DNA of 64,000 bases from Artemisia argyi (GCA_030686995.1 CM060693.1:106813501-106877500), one strand, 5' to 3'; shown: positions 1 to 12,373, counted from the stretch's first letter. The notes: generated by a model not told the origin, from the letters alone. A program made the numbers and translations.

Positions 1-862
1 TCAGCTCAGGTTCAGGTTGAGCTAACACCAGCAGTGTTAGCACCGGTTGAGCATACTTTTGATTATGTGTGCATTGACAGTGACAAAGAGGTACCTATGG
101 ATGTGGATCAGAGGGTTATGCCACGGGATGGCAAGGGAGTTATGGAGGATGTTCAGGGTACATTTGAGATCGGACAGAGCTCAAGGGACGCCCAGGTACA
201 GGGTTCAGGGGATACTCAGTGGGTAGATATTGCATGTGATACTGTTCAGGCTGCCAGTCCAGAGTATACTCCGTCGTCACCTCCACTCGTGCCACGTACT
301 TCACCGATACCTACCCCACTTGCATTACCAGTGGTTTCTCCACACCCGGCTTCACCAGTCGTAGAGGAGGAGCTCACTGCCATAGATGAGATATGTGTTT
401 AGTTGGCTAACCAGGGTCTGTTGCTAGAGGTTCATTCTGATCAGATTGGGAGATTGGAGCAGTCTGACCACCTTCAGAGTGTGGAGAGGCGTGTTGAGAC
501 TATTGATAGGGCTGCTTGTGTTTTGTGTTGAGGAGTTGTATGGTGACCGCAGAGAGAGAGAGAGAGTTGGCCCGCAGGCTAGGTTTGAGGCATTTGAGAG
601 GATGCATGGTAGAGAGCGTGGTATATTGGGAGCTCAGGTGAGGGATTTGAGTAGAGGCCAGCACCGAGCTCAGGGGATGCCGGGGAGAGCTCGAGGTTCT
701 AAGCGGTCTCAGTGGTAGAGGATTGAGACCATTGAGAACATGGTTGGTGCAGTGATGGCAGAGAACCAGGAGCTCAGGTACCGTGTGAGTCATTTAGAGG
801 CTGCTATTGGAGGGATGACAGCAGCATTCGAGCAGTTGCGCGCCGAGCGTGACTGCGCTTAG
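1..862 (+). pseudogene. Extra ORF upstream of gag, Tekay-type copy 1 (broken, 5' end outside window)
   Basis: A decayed reading frame lies upstream of gag in a Ty3/gypsy chromovirus. The first frame is open from the window edge to a TAG at 400-402 and encodes a Ser/Pro/Asp/Glu-rich low-complexity stretch. The same frame then reads a heptad-like stretch up to a TGA near 530. A frame change follows, and the C-terminal part, rich in Glu, Gln and Leu and likely coiled coil, ends at TAG 860-862. The same sequence recurs at 12597-13729 ahead of the copy 2 gag, so it belongs to the element family. I recognise no catalytic motif. It could be a gag extension or an additional ORF; its function is unknown. 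An internal AG-rich slip near 550-565 probably caused the frame change. Confidence 0.6.
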
Positions 863-1118
863 TTATATTCGTAGGATGTTGTACTTTCCACTAAACTGAT
901 GAGTGATCAGTTAGTGATGAACTTCTAAACCTGCTTGTAATTTTGTGTACTTCAGATTCGATATATGTATATAACAAGCTTGGTTCATCTATTCGATTGT
1001 TCGTTTCCTCTATGGTTGACTTTATTCTTGCATCTTGTCTATGATATTTGTATATTCATGTGACATTCTTTTTGATGCACAAGATCTCATTTAACGCCAT
1101 CTCTTGTGATGCAGATAA
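863..1118 (+). other. Noncoding leader between extra ORF and gag, copy 1
   Basis: This spacer of about 256 bases is AT-rich and matches 13730-13985 in copy 2 almost base for base. It ends in a pyrimidine-rich stretch followed by GATGCAG immediately before the gag ATG context ATAAATGG. That looks like a splice acceptor, but I cannot prove splicing. No coding potential is seen. Confidence 0.5.
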
Positions 1119-1620
1119 ATGGCACCCCAGCGAAAGTCAACCAGATCCACTCGAGGATGAACTGATAACCCACCAGCTCGAGCGAGAGTTGTGCATGGCA
1201 GAACTGCGAAGAATGCTACTCCCGCAATACGAGAGAGAAATTATGAGGATACAGTCCCACCCAAGACCGCAATAACTCAGCCAGCAGTGAACCATGCCAC
1301 ACTGGATGAGCTAGTCAGTGAGCATGTAGCTGCCGCACTTACTGCTGCGAACAATTCAACCACCAACACTAGAACTTCCAGACCACCTACTAACAACCGT
1401 GGCTATTCCTACAATGAATTTAAGAAGGTTATGGATAGAGGATTCAAAGGAACAGAGGGAGCCATTGGTTTGCTTAGATGGATTGAGAAGTTAGAGATTG
1501 TGTTTCACATCAGTGGCTGTAGTGATGAGGATTAGGTTAAGTATGTATCTTTTACCTTCATGGATGCTGCTTTGACCTGGTGGAATAACTACAAGAGTTA
1601 GCTAATGGAAATCTAGAGAG
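1119..1620 (+). pseudogene. Tekay/Del-type gag, N-terminal fragment (copy 1)
   Basis: Gag is the structural protein that packages element RNA in the cytoplasm. The start ATG at 1119 matches the longer gag start at 13986. The frame here stops after 13 codons at TGA 1158-1160, where copy 2 has CGA. Further recognisable sequence continues in other frames, including a hydrophobic motif with Trp-Ile-Glu-Lys-Leu around 1470-1500 typical of the retrotransposon gag domain. The rest of gag, with both zinc knuckles, and the protease active site are deleted: at about 1620-1640 the sequence jumps to the C-terminal end of the protease region. The fragment is non-functional. Confidence 0.75.
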
Positions 1621-1639
1621 AGTAGATACCATTCTAAGA

Positions 1640-3445
1640 TGATGCACTCTAAACTTGCTAAACCTCCCTTTCAACATAGATCTCATGCCGGTTGAACTAT
1701 GTAGTTTTGACATAATCATACGGATGGATTGGTTATCGAAGTACCGTGCCGTCATCATCTGTGATGAAAAGATCATCAAAGTACCTTATGGAAATGAGAT
1801 TCTCATTATTGAGGGAGATCGGAGTGATCGCGCAGGTTCGTCAAGGTTGAACATCATCTCATGTACGAAGATGCAGAAGTACATCGAGGAAGGATGCTAC
1901 CTCTTTCTAGCACATGTTTCTGAGAAGAAAGAGAAGGGTCCTAAAGAGAAACGATTAGAAGATGTGCAAATTGTAAGGGATTTCTCAGAAGTCTTTCCAG
2001 AAGACCTACCTGGATCACCGCCAGCTAGAAAAATTAAATTCCAGATTGATTTGGTGCTAGGAGTTGTGCCGGTTGCGTGAGCACCCTACAGATTAGCACA
2101 TACGAAACTGCAAGAGTTGTCGGAGCAGTTAGCTGAGCTGTCAGAAAAAGGTTTCATTAGGCCGAGTTCTTCGACTTGGGGAGCTCTGGTTATGTTTGTT
2201 AAAAAGAAGGATGGATCCTTCAGGATGTGTATCGATTATCGGGAGCTGAATAAGCTAACGATTAAGGACCGATACCCACTTCCGAGAATCGATAATTTGT
2301 CCGATCAGCTTCAAGGTTCATCGGTTTACTCCAAGATTGATCTAAGATCAGGATATCATCAACTTTGAGTCAGGGAAGAGGATATCCCGAAGATGGCATT
2401 CAGGACTCGATATGGCCATTACGAATTCCAAGTTATGCCATTCGGCTTAACTAACGCACCCGCAGTATTCATGGACCTCATGAATAGAGTATGTAAGTCG
2501 TACTTGGACAAATTTGTCATTGTGTTCATTGACAATATCTTGATATACTCTAAGGAGGAGAAGGAGCACGAGGAAAACCTCAAGTTAATCTTAGAGTTAT
2601 TAAAGAAGGAGGAGTTATATGCCAAATTCTCGAAGTGTGAGTTTTGGTTATCTACTGTGTAGTTTCTAGGTCACGTGATTGACAGTCAGGGTATTCACGT
2701 GGATCCTTCCAAGATTGAGTCGATTAAGGAATGGGCGACCCCTACGACACCCATAGAGGTTCGTAAATTCTTAGGACTCACAGGCTATTATCAAAGGTTT
2801 ATCGAAGGGTTATCGAAAATAGCTAAGCCTTTAACTGCATTAATACAGAAGAATGTGAAGTATGATTGGGGATGAAGAAGAAGCTTTTCGACTCCTTAAG
2901 GAAAAGTTGTGCAGTGCACCTATTTTGGCCCTACTTGATGGTAGTGAAGACTTTGTCGTTTATTGCGATGCTTCACACAAGGGTTTGGGAGCCGTGTTGT
3001 TGCAAAGGGATAAAGTGATAGCGTATGCTTCTCGACAACTGAAAACTCATGAGAAGAATTACACAACTCATGATTTAGAGTTAGGTGCAGTTGTGTTTGC
3101 ACTACGCATTTGGAGACACTACCTCTATGGTACTAAGTGTGTGGTGTATACGGATCACAAGAGTTTACAACATATTTTGAACTAGAAGGAGCTGAACATG
3201 AGACAACGACGATGGTTAGAATTTCTTAGTGACTACAATTGTGTGATCCATTACCACCCAGGCAAGGCAAATGTAGTTGCCGACGCTCTTAGCCGAAAGG
3301 AGAGGATCAAACCCGTCAGAGTCAGATCTTTAGGGATGACGATTGTTTCCCCTCTTCCAGCAAAAATTCTTGAAGCTCAGATGGAGTCACTAAAGGAAGA
3401 GAACCGACCAAGCGAGAAAATCTACGGTATGCCAGAGAGCTAGAA
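1640..3445 (+). pseudogene. Tekay/Del-type pol: protease tail, reverse transcriptase, RNase H (copy 1)
   Basis: Remains of a polyprotein that copies element RNA into DNA. In order: protease C-terminal segment (about 1655-1830, with a GMDWLSKY-like motif that here reads RMDWLSKY); a linker ending in an EVFPEDLPG motif (about 1990-2020); RT from 2117 with the [11 protein letters not shown] and PLPRIDNL blocks; the catalytic box at about 2525-2550 reads FIDNILIYS instead of the expected FIDD, so one catalytic Asp is lost. RNase H follows with [14 protein letters not shown] (about 2958) and a [10 protein letters not shown] block (about 3150). Stops at 2366-2368 (TGA), 2660-2662, 2873-2875 and 3183-3185 interrupt it. 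Sequence type and the downstream chromodomain place it in the chromovirus branch. Confidence 0.88.
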
Positions 3446-4663
3446 TGGCTTTGTAAAGAGATCTAATGGAGTTTTGTGTTATGTGGCCAGGAGTTGGATC
3501 CCATTGTATGGAGGAATTCGTGATTTAATTATGCACGAATAATAAAAGTTCAAATACTCCATCCATCCAGGAGCTGACAAGATGTACTTAGACATGTTCA
3601 AAGGTTAAGGCAGAACACCAGAGACCGTCAGGTTTGCTTTTATGACATGATATGGGTAATCGTGGACCATCTCACTAAGTCTGCATATTTCCTTCCTATG
3701 AGAGAGAACAATAGTATGGACAAGCTTGCTCAATTATACGTGAAGGAAATTGTTGCAAGGCATGGAGTGCCTGTTTCTATCCTTTCTGATCGAGATAGCT
3801 GTTTTACATCCAGTTTTTGGAGGTCGCTTCAGGACGCATTGGGAACAAATCTTGATATGAGCACAACTTACCACCCACGGACTGATGGTCAGAGTGAAAG
3901 GACTATTCAGGCATTGGAGGACATGCTCAGAGCGTGTGTTATCAACTTTGGGAACGGATGGGATAGGCATTTGCCTTTGGTCGAGTTTTCCTACAATAAC
4001 AGCTATCACACCAGTATCAAGGCTGCACCGTATGAAGCACTTTATGGTCGTAAGTGCAAGTCGCCGATATGTTGGGCTGAAGTCGGAGAAAGCCAACTTA
4101 CTGGACCAGAACTAGTTCACGAAACTACTGAGAAAATAGTGCAGATCAAGAATCGAATGCAAGCTGCTAGTGATCGCCAAAAGAGCTACGCTGACAAAAG
4201 GCGAAAACCCCTTGAGTTTCAAGTGGGTGATAAAGTGATGTTGAAGGTCTCGCCATGGAAAGGCGTGATCAGATTTGGTAAACGTGGGAAGTTGAACCCT
4301 CGTTATATTGGACCTTTTGAGATTCTTGCTAGAGTCGGGCCCGTGGCCTATCGACTCGCATTACCTTCCGAACTCAGAGTTGTGCATGATGTTTTTCATG
4401 TGAGCAACTTGAAAAAGTGTTTATCTGATGGTAATCATGCTATTCCTTTGGAAGAGATCCAAGTCGACGAAAGGCAGAATTTTGTCCAAGAGTCGATTGA
4501 GATCATGGACCGGGAAGTGAAACGACTGAAGCAGAGTCATATCCCAATCGCGAAGGTTCGCTGGAACTCTCGCAGAGGTCCCGATTACACTTAGGAGAGA
4601 GAGGACGAAATCAAGCGAAAATATCCGCATCTCTTTTCGAACTCATCGAATGGCTTGAATTGA
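3446..4663 (+). pseudogene. Tekay/Del-type integrase with C-terminal chromodomain (copy 1)
   Basis: Integrase joins element DNA to the chromosome, and the chromodomain guides it to chromatin. The long frame 3647-4594 contains the second Asp in ILSDRDSCF (about 3780) and the Glu in [10 protein letters not shown] (about 3886). The N-terminal HHCC zinc segment and the first catalytic Asp are missing: sequence jumps from a KMYLDM block (about 3580) to an [14 protein letters not shown] block (about 3610) and then directly to DMIWVIVD (about 3643). The C-terminal part has the [19 protein letters not shown] and FHVSNLKK blocks and a chromodomain-like end, [15 protein letters not shown] to about 4650. 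A TAG at 4592-4594 replaces the tryptophan usually seen in this motif. It is dead but clearly identifiable. Confidence 0.9.
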
Positions 4664-4684
4664 AATCCGGGACGTATTTCCCCG

Positions 4685-4698
4685 TAAGTAGGGGAGAC
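4685..4698 (+). promoter_or_regulatory. Polypurine tract of Tekay-type element
   Basis: The purine run AAGTAGGGGAGA directly precedes the TGTGACA start of the LTR. It would prime plus-strand DNA synthesis. Position and composition fit this role well. Confidence 0.7.
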
Positions 4699-5368
4699 TG
4701 TGACAAATGGTAATTTTCATACATTAATTTAATTATAAATTTCTTTTTATTATATTTATTTTGAGTATTATATGCATTTTTGCATGATTCTGCATGTTTC
4801 GATACATTTCTGAAAATTTTCGGGAGCTGTCCTGCACACTGTAGCTTACAGTCATCACTGAAAAAGTCTAATTTTGTCATTAAGCATAAAATATTCCATT
4901 TCGGATAGTTACTAACAAGTTTCATAATTTTCTGAGAGCTTTCTCACATTTTTCTAAAAAACAACGCCGCACGCGAACCGACACTACAATACCTATGGTA
5001 ATAGTCAAGTAAATATATTTTTGAGTCAGTAATGACATTTTTTTACATTTCTGACAAAAACGTGGCTAAAAACTTTATTTTTCGTGTACGTGTCCAAAAA
5101 CGTCAAACCGGGACACTTCAGTTACATTTAAGCTTAAACCGACACACGTTATACCAACGAGGAGTAAAAATATCTACTCCCACCTACCTTGGATACTCCC
5201 TAGCCGGCCACCTCACATCCAACACATATCATGACATGCTAATTCACCTTATTAACCAAAGAACATGCTATTATCCAAATCTATAATCCTATATACATTT
5301 ACCCTCCCCATTTTACCTTACCAACCTCAAAAATTCATCTCAATTTCTTCCTTGGCTTCTCCAAGCGG

Positions 5369-5391
5369 AATACACACACACACACACACAC
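5369..5391. repeat. (AC)n microsatellite
   Basis: About eleven AC units within the LTR, just downstream of a CT-rich stretch that may mark the transcribed leader. Confidence 0.9.
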
Positions 5392-6896
5392 AAGATACAT
5401 AAATAATTTTTGAAGGTCAAGTTGATTTGGGTATTAAATTCAAGATTTTTGGGTAAATTAGAAGGTGATTTGGGTTAATTTGAAGTGTTTTGGGTCTCCT
5501 TTTGTTCTTGCTAGCCATGTTAAAACACACCCTTTGTAAGTCATCATCAAAAATTTTCTAATCTTGTTTAATTCATGTTCTTGTGATGTTAAATGAGGTT
5601 ACCAAGTGCTAAATGTATATATTTTGTCAAGATGAAAAATATATATGGTTTATGTTGCATGCATGTAAATTGAACCACAATAAATGTTACAAGTTCATTT
5701 GAATATTTCTTGCTTGTGTGGTAAATATTGTTGCTTGTGGTACTAATTTGATGATACAAATGTGATTTATACTAATTACGCGAATTTAAGACGATACATA
5801 CACTTATATGTATATACACATGAATCGGCAATAATAATAATTATGAAATTATTTGGGTTTTGAAAAACATAAAATTTTGGCTCATGTGGTGAAATGGTGG
5901 AATTTTTACTTGAAAGATTATACTAGAGCATATGTCGAATTAACCGTAACTAATTATAATTAATTAGTAAAAATGCAATTTTTGGTGAAATAAATCATTT
6001 TTGGCCAAAATTAATTATTTTGGGTCGAATAGATTGAGATTTGGCCAAGTTAGACTTTTGAGGTTAAGTACATAATTATAAGTGTTAGTTACATTTAATT
6101 ATAAATCGTTACGAAAATATAAACACTAAAATTAATTATTGGACCAAGTGAATATTTTGAGCCCAAAGGGGTGCTCGGTGGCTGTTGGGCCGAGCCCAAT
6201 AAAGAGTTTACTAACTTTGACTTTTTGACTCAAAATTGTTATCAGACGTATAAAATTAATTTTGATATATAACGATATATATAACATAACTTAAATCGGG
6301 CTAAATAGATTTGGACTAATTTTTGGGCTAATGGGTCCAATGGTGAAATATCGGACCACTAAACATTTCGGGTGACAAAAATGAACTTTGACATGTATTT
6401 GAACTTACGGTGACTATTTTTGTACCGTATAACGAATTATATCGATAACTATCTTAATAGTGATTAATATAAATTACGTACTAATTTTGCAAATATACTT
6501 AACGAACGGTTTAATTGAGTAATTTTGTAACATCTGAGGAAAATGGAAACGTTGAATAAACGAACGGGTCATGCCCAAATTTTCTAAAAACTATAACACT
6601 TAAAGTATTTTCACTTATACAAATATACTTTTTCCAAATACAAAGTATTTATTTCAAATACTTATAATTAAAATTATATTATAAATAATATTTATAATAT
6701 AATATTCCTCCACTTACTCTATTATTATATATTTTTTTCTCAACACATGTTTAATTAATTTTAATTAATTAAATACAAAATTATTTTTTTTAAAGGTGAA
6801 TTTCAACTTAAAAACGACCACCTTCGCGGACAGCGAAGGCCCCATCGCCACCCCATACCCATAAAGTTTATAATTAAATACAAAATTATAAACTTT

Positions 6897-6900
<4 letters not shown>

Positions 6901-6963
<63 letters not shown>
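6901..6963. repeat. (TA)n microsatellite at the 5' flank of the LINE
   Basis: More than thirty TA units. A preceding inverted repeat, AAAGTTTATAATT with its complement about 20 bases on, closes the LTR-like part. The LINE derivative starts just after this run and another TA tract begins directly after its poly-A, so the LINE probably landed in AT repeat DNA. Confidence 0.9.
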
Positions 6964-6967
<4 letters not shown>

Positions 6968-6977
6968 CAATATGACT

Positions 6978-9674
6978 TGTTTAAACCCTAAAAGTTCTCT
7001 CAAGGTGGCGATTTTTTCCCTAACTCTTTTTTCAATCGGTTTTCATCATATTCTGGCCTAAAACCTCTAATTCTTGGATCGAATTGATTATCCTAGTGTT
7101 TAAACATTGCGTTTAACATTGGTTTATTCAAATCGTTGCTTGTCTTTTAGGTTTTTAGATCGAATCTGGTGAAATCGTTTTTGTTAGGGTTTAAACCGCC
7201 ATTATTATTTCAGAAAACCCTAACATCACTTCAATCCAAATCGATTCTAATTAATCCTTCCTTATTCATTACTGATATCATTAATTTGTTAGAGGGTTCT
7301 ATCCTTGATCTAATTCGTGATAAACAATTAGTGGTGGGTTGTTTGAATCGTTTTTTTAGGGTTTTCTGTAAACCGACTTTGGTTTTTAGTAATCGGTTCT
7401 TGATTCCTTTGGGAAGTCGGTTCCTATTACTTATATTAAGATCGATCATCACCTCTAATACACATATTTAAGTCGATCTTGGGTGGTTGCACACTGGTTT
7501 TCATTCATCGACTCTTTATTATTTAGGGTTTCGATTTAAGATTGTGCGCTTACTGTTATTGGGCTTCATTCAATATTAAACTCTTTAGGGTTTGGTATTT
7601 ATTATCTTGGATCTTGGGTTCTGGTCGTTGCTGCTATTACTAAACTTTTTTGGGTTTGGTTTATTATCTCTTTGCAAGTACCCGTTCTAGGGTTTTGGAT
7701 TTGTTTGTGCGCAAGTGTTTGCTGCTGTTTGTTAGTTTATTTCGTGGGTTTTTGAGAGATGGAATCAGGTTTTTTGAATGGTAACAAGCCTTCTAAGGCT
7801 GCGGGGTTGGCTGCTAGGATTAGTAACATAGAGGGCAAGGTTCTCAATAATGCTAGTGTGCCATTGAAGTCTTTCTTGAGAAATGCAGGTTTGGATGGAA
7901 AAACGGGATCTTTTGCTCTTCCACGTGATCACGGTTCTGTTGTTTCTGATTTAAACGGGGCATCAAATCAAGGGGGGAAGTTGGATAGCACTACTATTCG
8001 TGTTGATAGTAGTGTTACTGCTGGTGTACATGGGGCTAAGGTTAATGGCGAATCCATGACTAAGGCTAATGTAGATGGTCCGCAACATGTAGGATCTGAT
8101 GGTTCTTGTGCTCCTAAAGCTACTCGTGATGCTCATTATGATGGTATTAATGAGGAGGCTGGTTTGGGGTCAAGAGTAGTTATTCCAATGGCCGTTGTTG
8201 ATGATATGTGCTCGAAACTTACTAATTCATTATACGGTTATTTCATTGGTAATAGAATTGCGTTTCCTATTGTGGAAGATTATGTCAAGCATGCTTGGGC
8301 TAGGTTTGGTTTTGAACATGTGATATTGCGGAATGGTTTCTTCATTTTCAAATTCTCATCACTTGAAGGTATGGATAAAGTGCTTAATGGTGGTCCTTGG
8401 TTTATTAGATCAACGCCTTTGTTCCTACATGTTTGGGTTCCTAATATGAGACTTGAAAAGGAGAATATTACTAAGGTACCAGTTTGGGTACGTATCCATA
8501 ATATACCATCCGTTATATACTCTAAAACCGGTGTAAGTTTGATTGCAAAACAGTTGGGGCGGATAATAAGGTTTGATGCGGGTACTAATGATATGTGTAA
8601 GAATCCTTGGGGACGTTATTCATATGCACGGGTACTTATTGAATTATCGGCTGATTTGGATGTTTTGGAATCAATTGAAGTTGAAATTCCTTTGCCTAAG
8701 GGTAAGGGTCATTACATGGAGGTTCTTGATGTTGAGTATGAATGGTGGCCATCTTGGTGTTCTAAGTGTGTTTGTTTCAATCATGATGATGATGGGTGTC
8801 CTCTTAGGCGTAAGCGGGTTACTAAAGATTCGACTCAACAAGATGGAAGGGTTCACTCTACAAAGGCTGGTCATACTAGTAATAAGGGTATGAAAGGGAC
8901 TTGGGCAATTAAGTCTAAACTTTCATACCAACCTGTTTCTAAACCGGCTACTAAGAAGAAGAATAAAGGTACACAATCTAATTCCAGGGCTGCTAAGCCT
9001 ACTAATGGTAATTCTGCTTCGAGTGGTAAATCTCATGATGCTTTGAAGAGTGATTTAGGGGCTGCTACTGTTGAGGTTTGTGGACACACTCAACTTGAGC
9101 AGCCGGACCAGGTGGATTCTCATGCTTCTGTTGGAGGTGTGGAATCCATGGGGATTAATGGTGTCAATGCGGTTCCATTGCATAACACTAGTGATGGTTT
9201 GTGGGAGTATGGCTCTCGCAATGACGGTGCTTCTACAAGCGTGGCCTATTCAGATTTTGATACATCTTGCTCGGTTCCTACATGTCATGTAGTGAAAAGT
9301 CCTAAGAAGAGAGTTACGTTTGTTGAGGAAGTTGAGGAAGTTGATGAAGTCTATGAGAACTATGATGATATTGCAAGTTATTCCAAGTTCAAGAATGGTT
9401 CTCCGAAAGATTTCCAGGTGCAAGGTCGCAAGAAGAAATAGTTATTGATTTCTAGTTTTGTGATTCTTGTTTGTTAGTTGCTTTTGTTTAGCATTGTGTT
9501 TGGTCAGTTGCACATGTTGTGCATGTTAGTTTTAAGAATGGTATGCCATTCTTAGATATGTTTCTTGTAAGTGTCCTTAGGGACTAGGGCGTGGGAATTC
9601 ACCCTCGTCATTTTGTACCTCAATGTTTTTTGGAGTAATGAATTTTGCCAGGGCGTAGACCCTTTTACCCAAAA
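6978..9674 (+). mobile_element. LINE (L1-type) derivative L1, ORF1 only
   Basis: A non-LTR retrotransposon derivative. The 5' start is set by a motif (AAACCCTAAAAG, TTCTCTC, GGCGATTT) that also opens the related elements at about 37.36 and 50.68 kb. A 780-base T-rich leader precedes an intact ORF1 (7759-9441). A 3' tail of about 200 bases (9478-9660) is shared with those elements, and the element ends in poly-A at 9671-9684, which merges with the TA tract. ORF2 (endonuclease and RT) is absent, since the 3' tail follows ORF1 after only a short spacer. Flanking DNA is AT repeat on both sides, so no clear target duplication can be read. It would need ORF2 supplied by a relative. Confidence 0.8.
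7759..9441 (+). CDS. LINE ORF1 protein, DUF4283 plus CCHC zinc knuckle
   Basis: An intact 560-residue ORF. ORF1 proteins of plant L1-type LINEs bind element RNA and form the transposition particle. Residues 1-140 are Ser/Gly/Asn-rich and probably disordered. A DUF4283 region spans about residues 143-290, with the GYFIGNRIAFPIVEDYV, NGGPWFIRS and VPVWVRIHNIP blocks. A zinc knuckle follows at about residues 332-347, CSKC then H then C with CX2CX4HX4C spacing. The C-terminal 200 residues are Lys/Ser-rich and then acidic (an EEVEEVDEVYENYDD run). The ATG sits in GAGAGATGGA, with no in-frame upstream ATG I would prefer. Every LTR element here is broken while this frame is clean, so insertion or selection is recent. 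It could be mistaken for a host gene, but the shared LINE 3' tail and poly-A argue otherwise. Confidence 0.85.
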   Translation: MESGFLNGNKPSKAAGLAARISNIEGKVLNNASVPLKSFLRNAGLDGKTGSFALPRDHGSVVSDLNGASNQGGKLDSTTIRVDSSVTAGVHGAKVNGESMTKANVDGPQHVGSDGSCAPKATRDAHYDGINEEAGLGSRVVIPMAVVDDMCSKLTNSLYGYFIGNRIAFPIVEDYVKHAWARFGFEHVILRNGFFIFKFSSLEGMDKVLNGGPWFIRSTPLFLHVWVPNMRLEKENITKVPVWVRIHNIPSVIYSKTGVSLIAKQLGRIIRFDAGTNDMCKNPWGRYSYARVLIELSADLDVLESIEVEIPLPKGKGHYMEVLDVEYEWWPSWCSKCVCFNHDDDGCPLRRKRVTKDSTQQDGRVHSTKAGHTSNKGMKGTWAIKSKLSYQPVSKPATKKKNKGTQSNSRAAKPTNGNSASSGKSHDALKSDLGAATVEVCGHTQLEQPDQVDSHASVGGVESMGINGVNAVPLHNTSDGLWEYGSRNDGASTSVAYSDFDTSCSVPTCHVVKSPKKRVTFVEEVEEVDEVYENYDDIASYSKFKNGSPKDFQVQGRKKK

Positions 9675-10759
<1,085 letters not shown>

Positions 10760-10761
<2 letters not shown>

Positions 10762-11184
10762 TAAGGTTCTAGAGAAAAGTGCAATTCATTAGAAAAGTGA
10801 GAAAAAAAGTTATAGGTTTAATTTGAAACATCTCAAACTTCATGGGTATGTTTTGAAACATACCCCCACCCCACCCCACCCCACCCCAGCCCCCAACCCC
10901 CCCCCCCCTCCCGAAATTTTTTTTTCCCGCCAAAAAAAAAATTTTTTTGGGGCAAAAAAAATTTTTTTTTTTGGCAAAAAAATTTTTTTTTTTGGCCAAA
11001 AATTTTCCCGCCAAAAATTTATAACCATGATGCACCTTTTTTTTAGTGTATCTCAGTTATAAAAATTGGTGCATCTCAGTTATAACTATGATGCACCAAT
11101 TTTTATAACTGAGATGCACTAAAAAAAAAGTGCATCAGGGTTATAAATTTTTGGCGGGAAAATGTTTGGCAAAAAAATTTTTTT

Positions 11185-11233
<49 letters not shown>

Positions 11234-11410
11234 GCGAGATTTTTTTTTTCGTGGGGGGGGGGGGTGAGGGGTAGGGTGCGAATTTACAAAACCTCCTTAA
11301 AGAATGAAGGAAAATATAATTAGGTCCCTGTAGTTTGGTGTGAAAAAAAGAAGGGGAATAAGGGGCTGATTTGTACACTTTTCTCACTTTTCTACCAAAA
11401 TGGGTTTTTT
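10760..11410. mobile_element. Foldback-type palindromic element, unclassified
   Basis: A noncoding unit of about 650 bases between the AT satellite and a CT/TA microsatellite. TAGAAAAGTGAGAAAA near 10791 recurs inverted near 11376-11393. A nearly perfect palindrome spans about 11007-11159 around a centre near 11082, with arms of about 70 bases carrying GGTGCATCTCAGTTAT and its complement. Between core and ends are C-rich DNA on the left and G-rich DNA on the right, with A/T homopolymers, again inverted. This fits a foldback or MULE-like miniature element. I see no transposase and no convincing target duplication. Confidence 0.55.
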
Positions 11411-11417
11411 TCATGAT

Positions 11418-11523
<106 letters not shown>

Positions 11524-12358
11524 TTATGAATTTTAACGATGAGTACAACGCACGGATTTTCCATCATAAACACTCACACCATACACTTTCACCACGAGCC
11601 ATCACCTAGAGCATTTCTAATAAACTACTTTTGAAACGTACGTACAACACAACAAGCAAGAAATACACGAGCACATGGTAACACATAAAAACCTTTTTCA
11701 AATGAGTCAAAGCACTTAAAGCATGAATGTTGTACTAAGACTTACCATACTTACTTAGGTCGCGTGTCGGAGCGGTTGCACTATTAACTTGTTGACTAGC
11801 AGATTGCTATCTTTTAAGGTAAGTTTATAGCCCTACTTTCTTATAAGTATTGTTTTATAAACTTGGGGTGAGAAAGATGCAAAATTGTTTTCACTCGTGG
11901 GCACCTTTATTAGTACTCATGCCTTTGGCATGCTGTTGTCTAGTTCGGTTGGTTGAGCTTAGCGTTGCATACGAAATTAGTGTGTGCTTGCCGATTATTA
12001 CTATGGTCCATATGTGCTTATTTACTTTAAACCTATAAACTCACCAGCGTTAGCTGACTTTTAGCATGTTTTTCTGGTGCTTAAGTGTGTTCCCATTGAA
12101 GGCATGGCATGGGGTGGCTTATAAGAATAATAAGTGTTTTTACATAAGCGTAACTCTGAAAAATTTGGGACCAATATGTAACTGGGCCGTACTTTATTTA
12201 AACTTGAAACTTATGCCTGACATTTGACTTAATTTATGTAACAGATTTTTAAAAGGATTTTTAATCCGTTCTGTATATCTTGTGTTGTGATTTCCAATTT
12301 TCGTGGCACCCCAATACATGTATGCTTCCGCGATTCTCTATTTTGGGGGTGTTACAGA

Positions 12359-12373
12359 TTGACATCAGAGCCT
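12359..12373 (+). promoter_or_regulatory. Primer-binding site, tRNA-iMet type (copy 2)
   Basis: TTGACATCAGAGCC lies three bases after the LTR end. It matches the usual plant initiator-Met primer site (TGGTATCAGAGCC) except at two positions. Its location fixes the LTR boundary and shows that copy 2 starts here. Confidence 0.75.

Noticed and set aside
7759..9441. Possible host zinc-knuckle gene
   Set aside because: DUF4283 plus CCHC is the usual LINE ORF1 layout, and the following tail with poly-A is shared with two other insertions in this window.
10823..11062. Opposing ORFs in the foldback element
   Set aside because: Encoded by A/T, C and G homopolymers inside a palindrome; low-complexity and mirrored on both strands.
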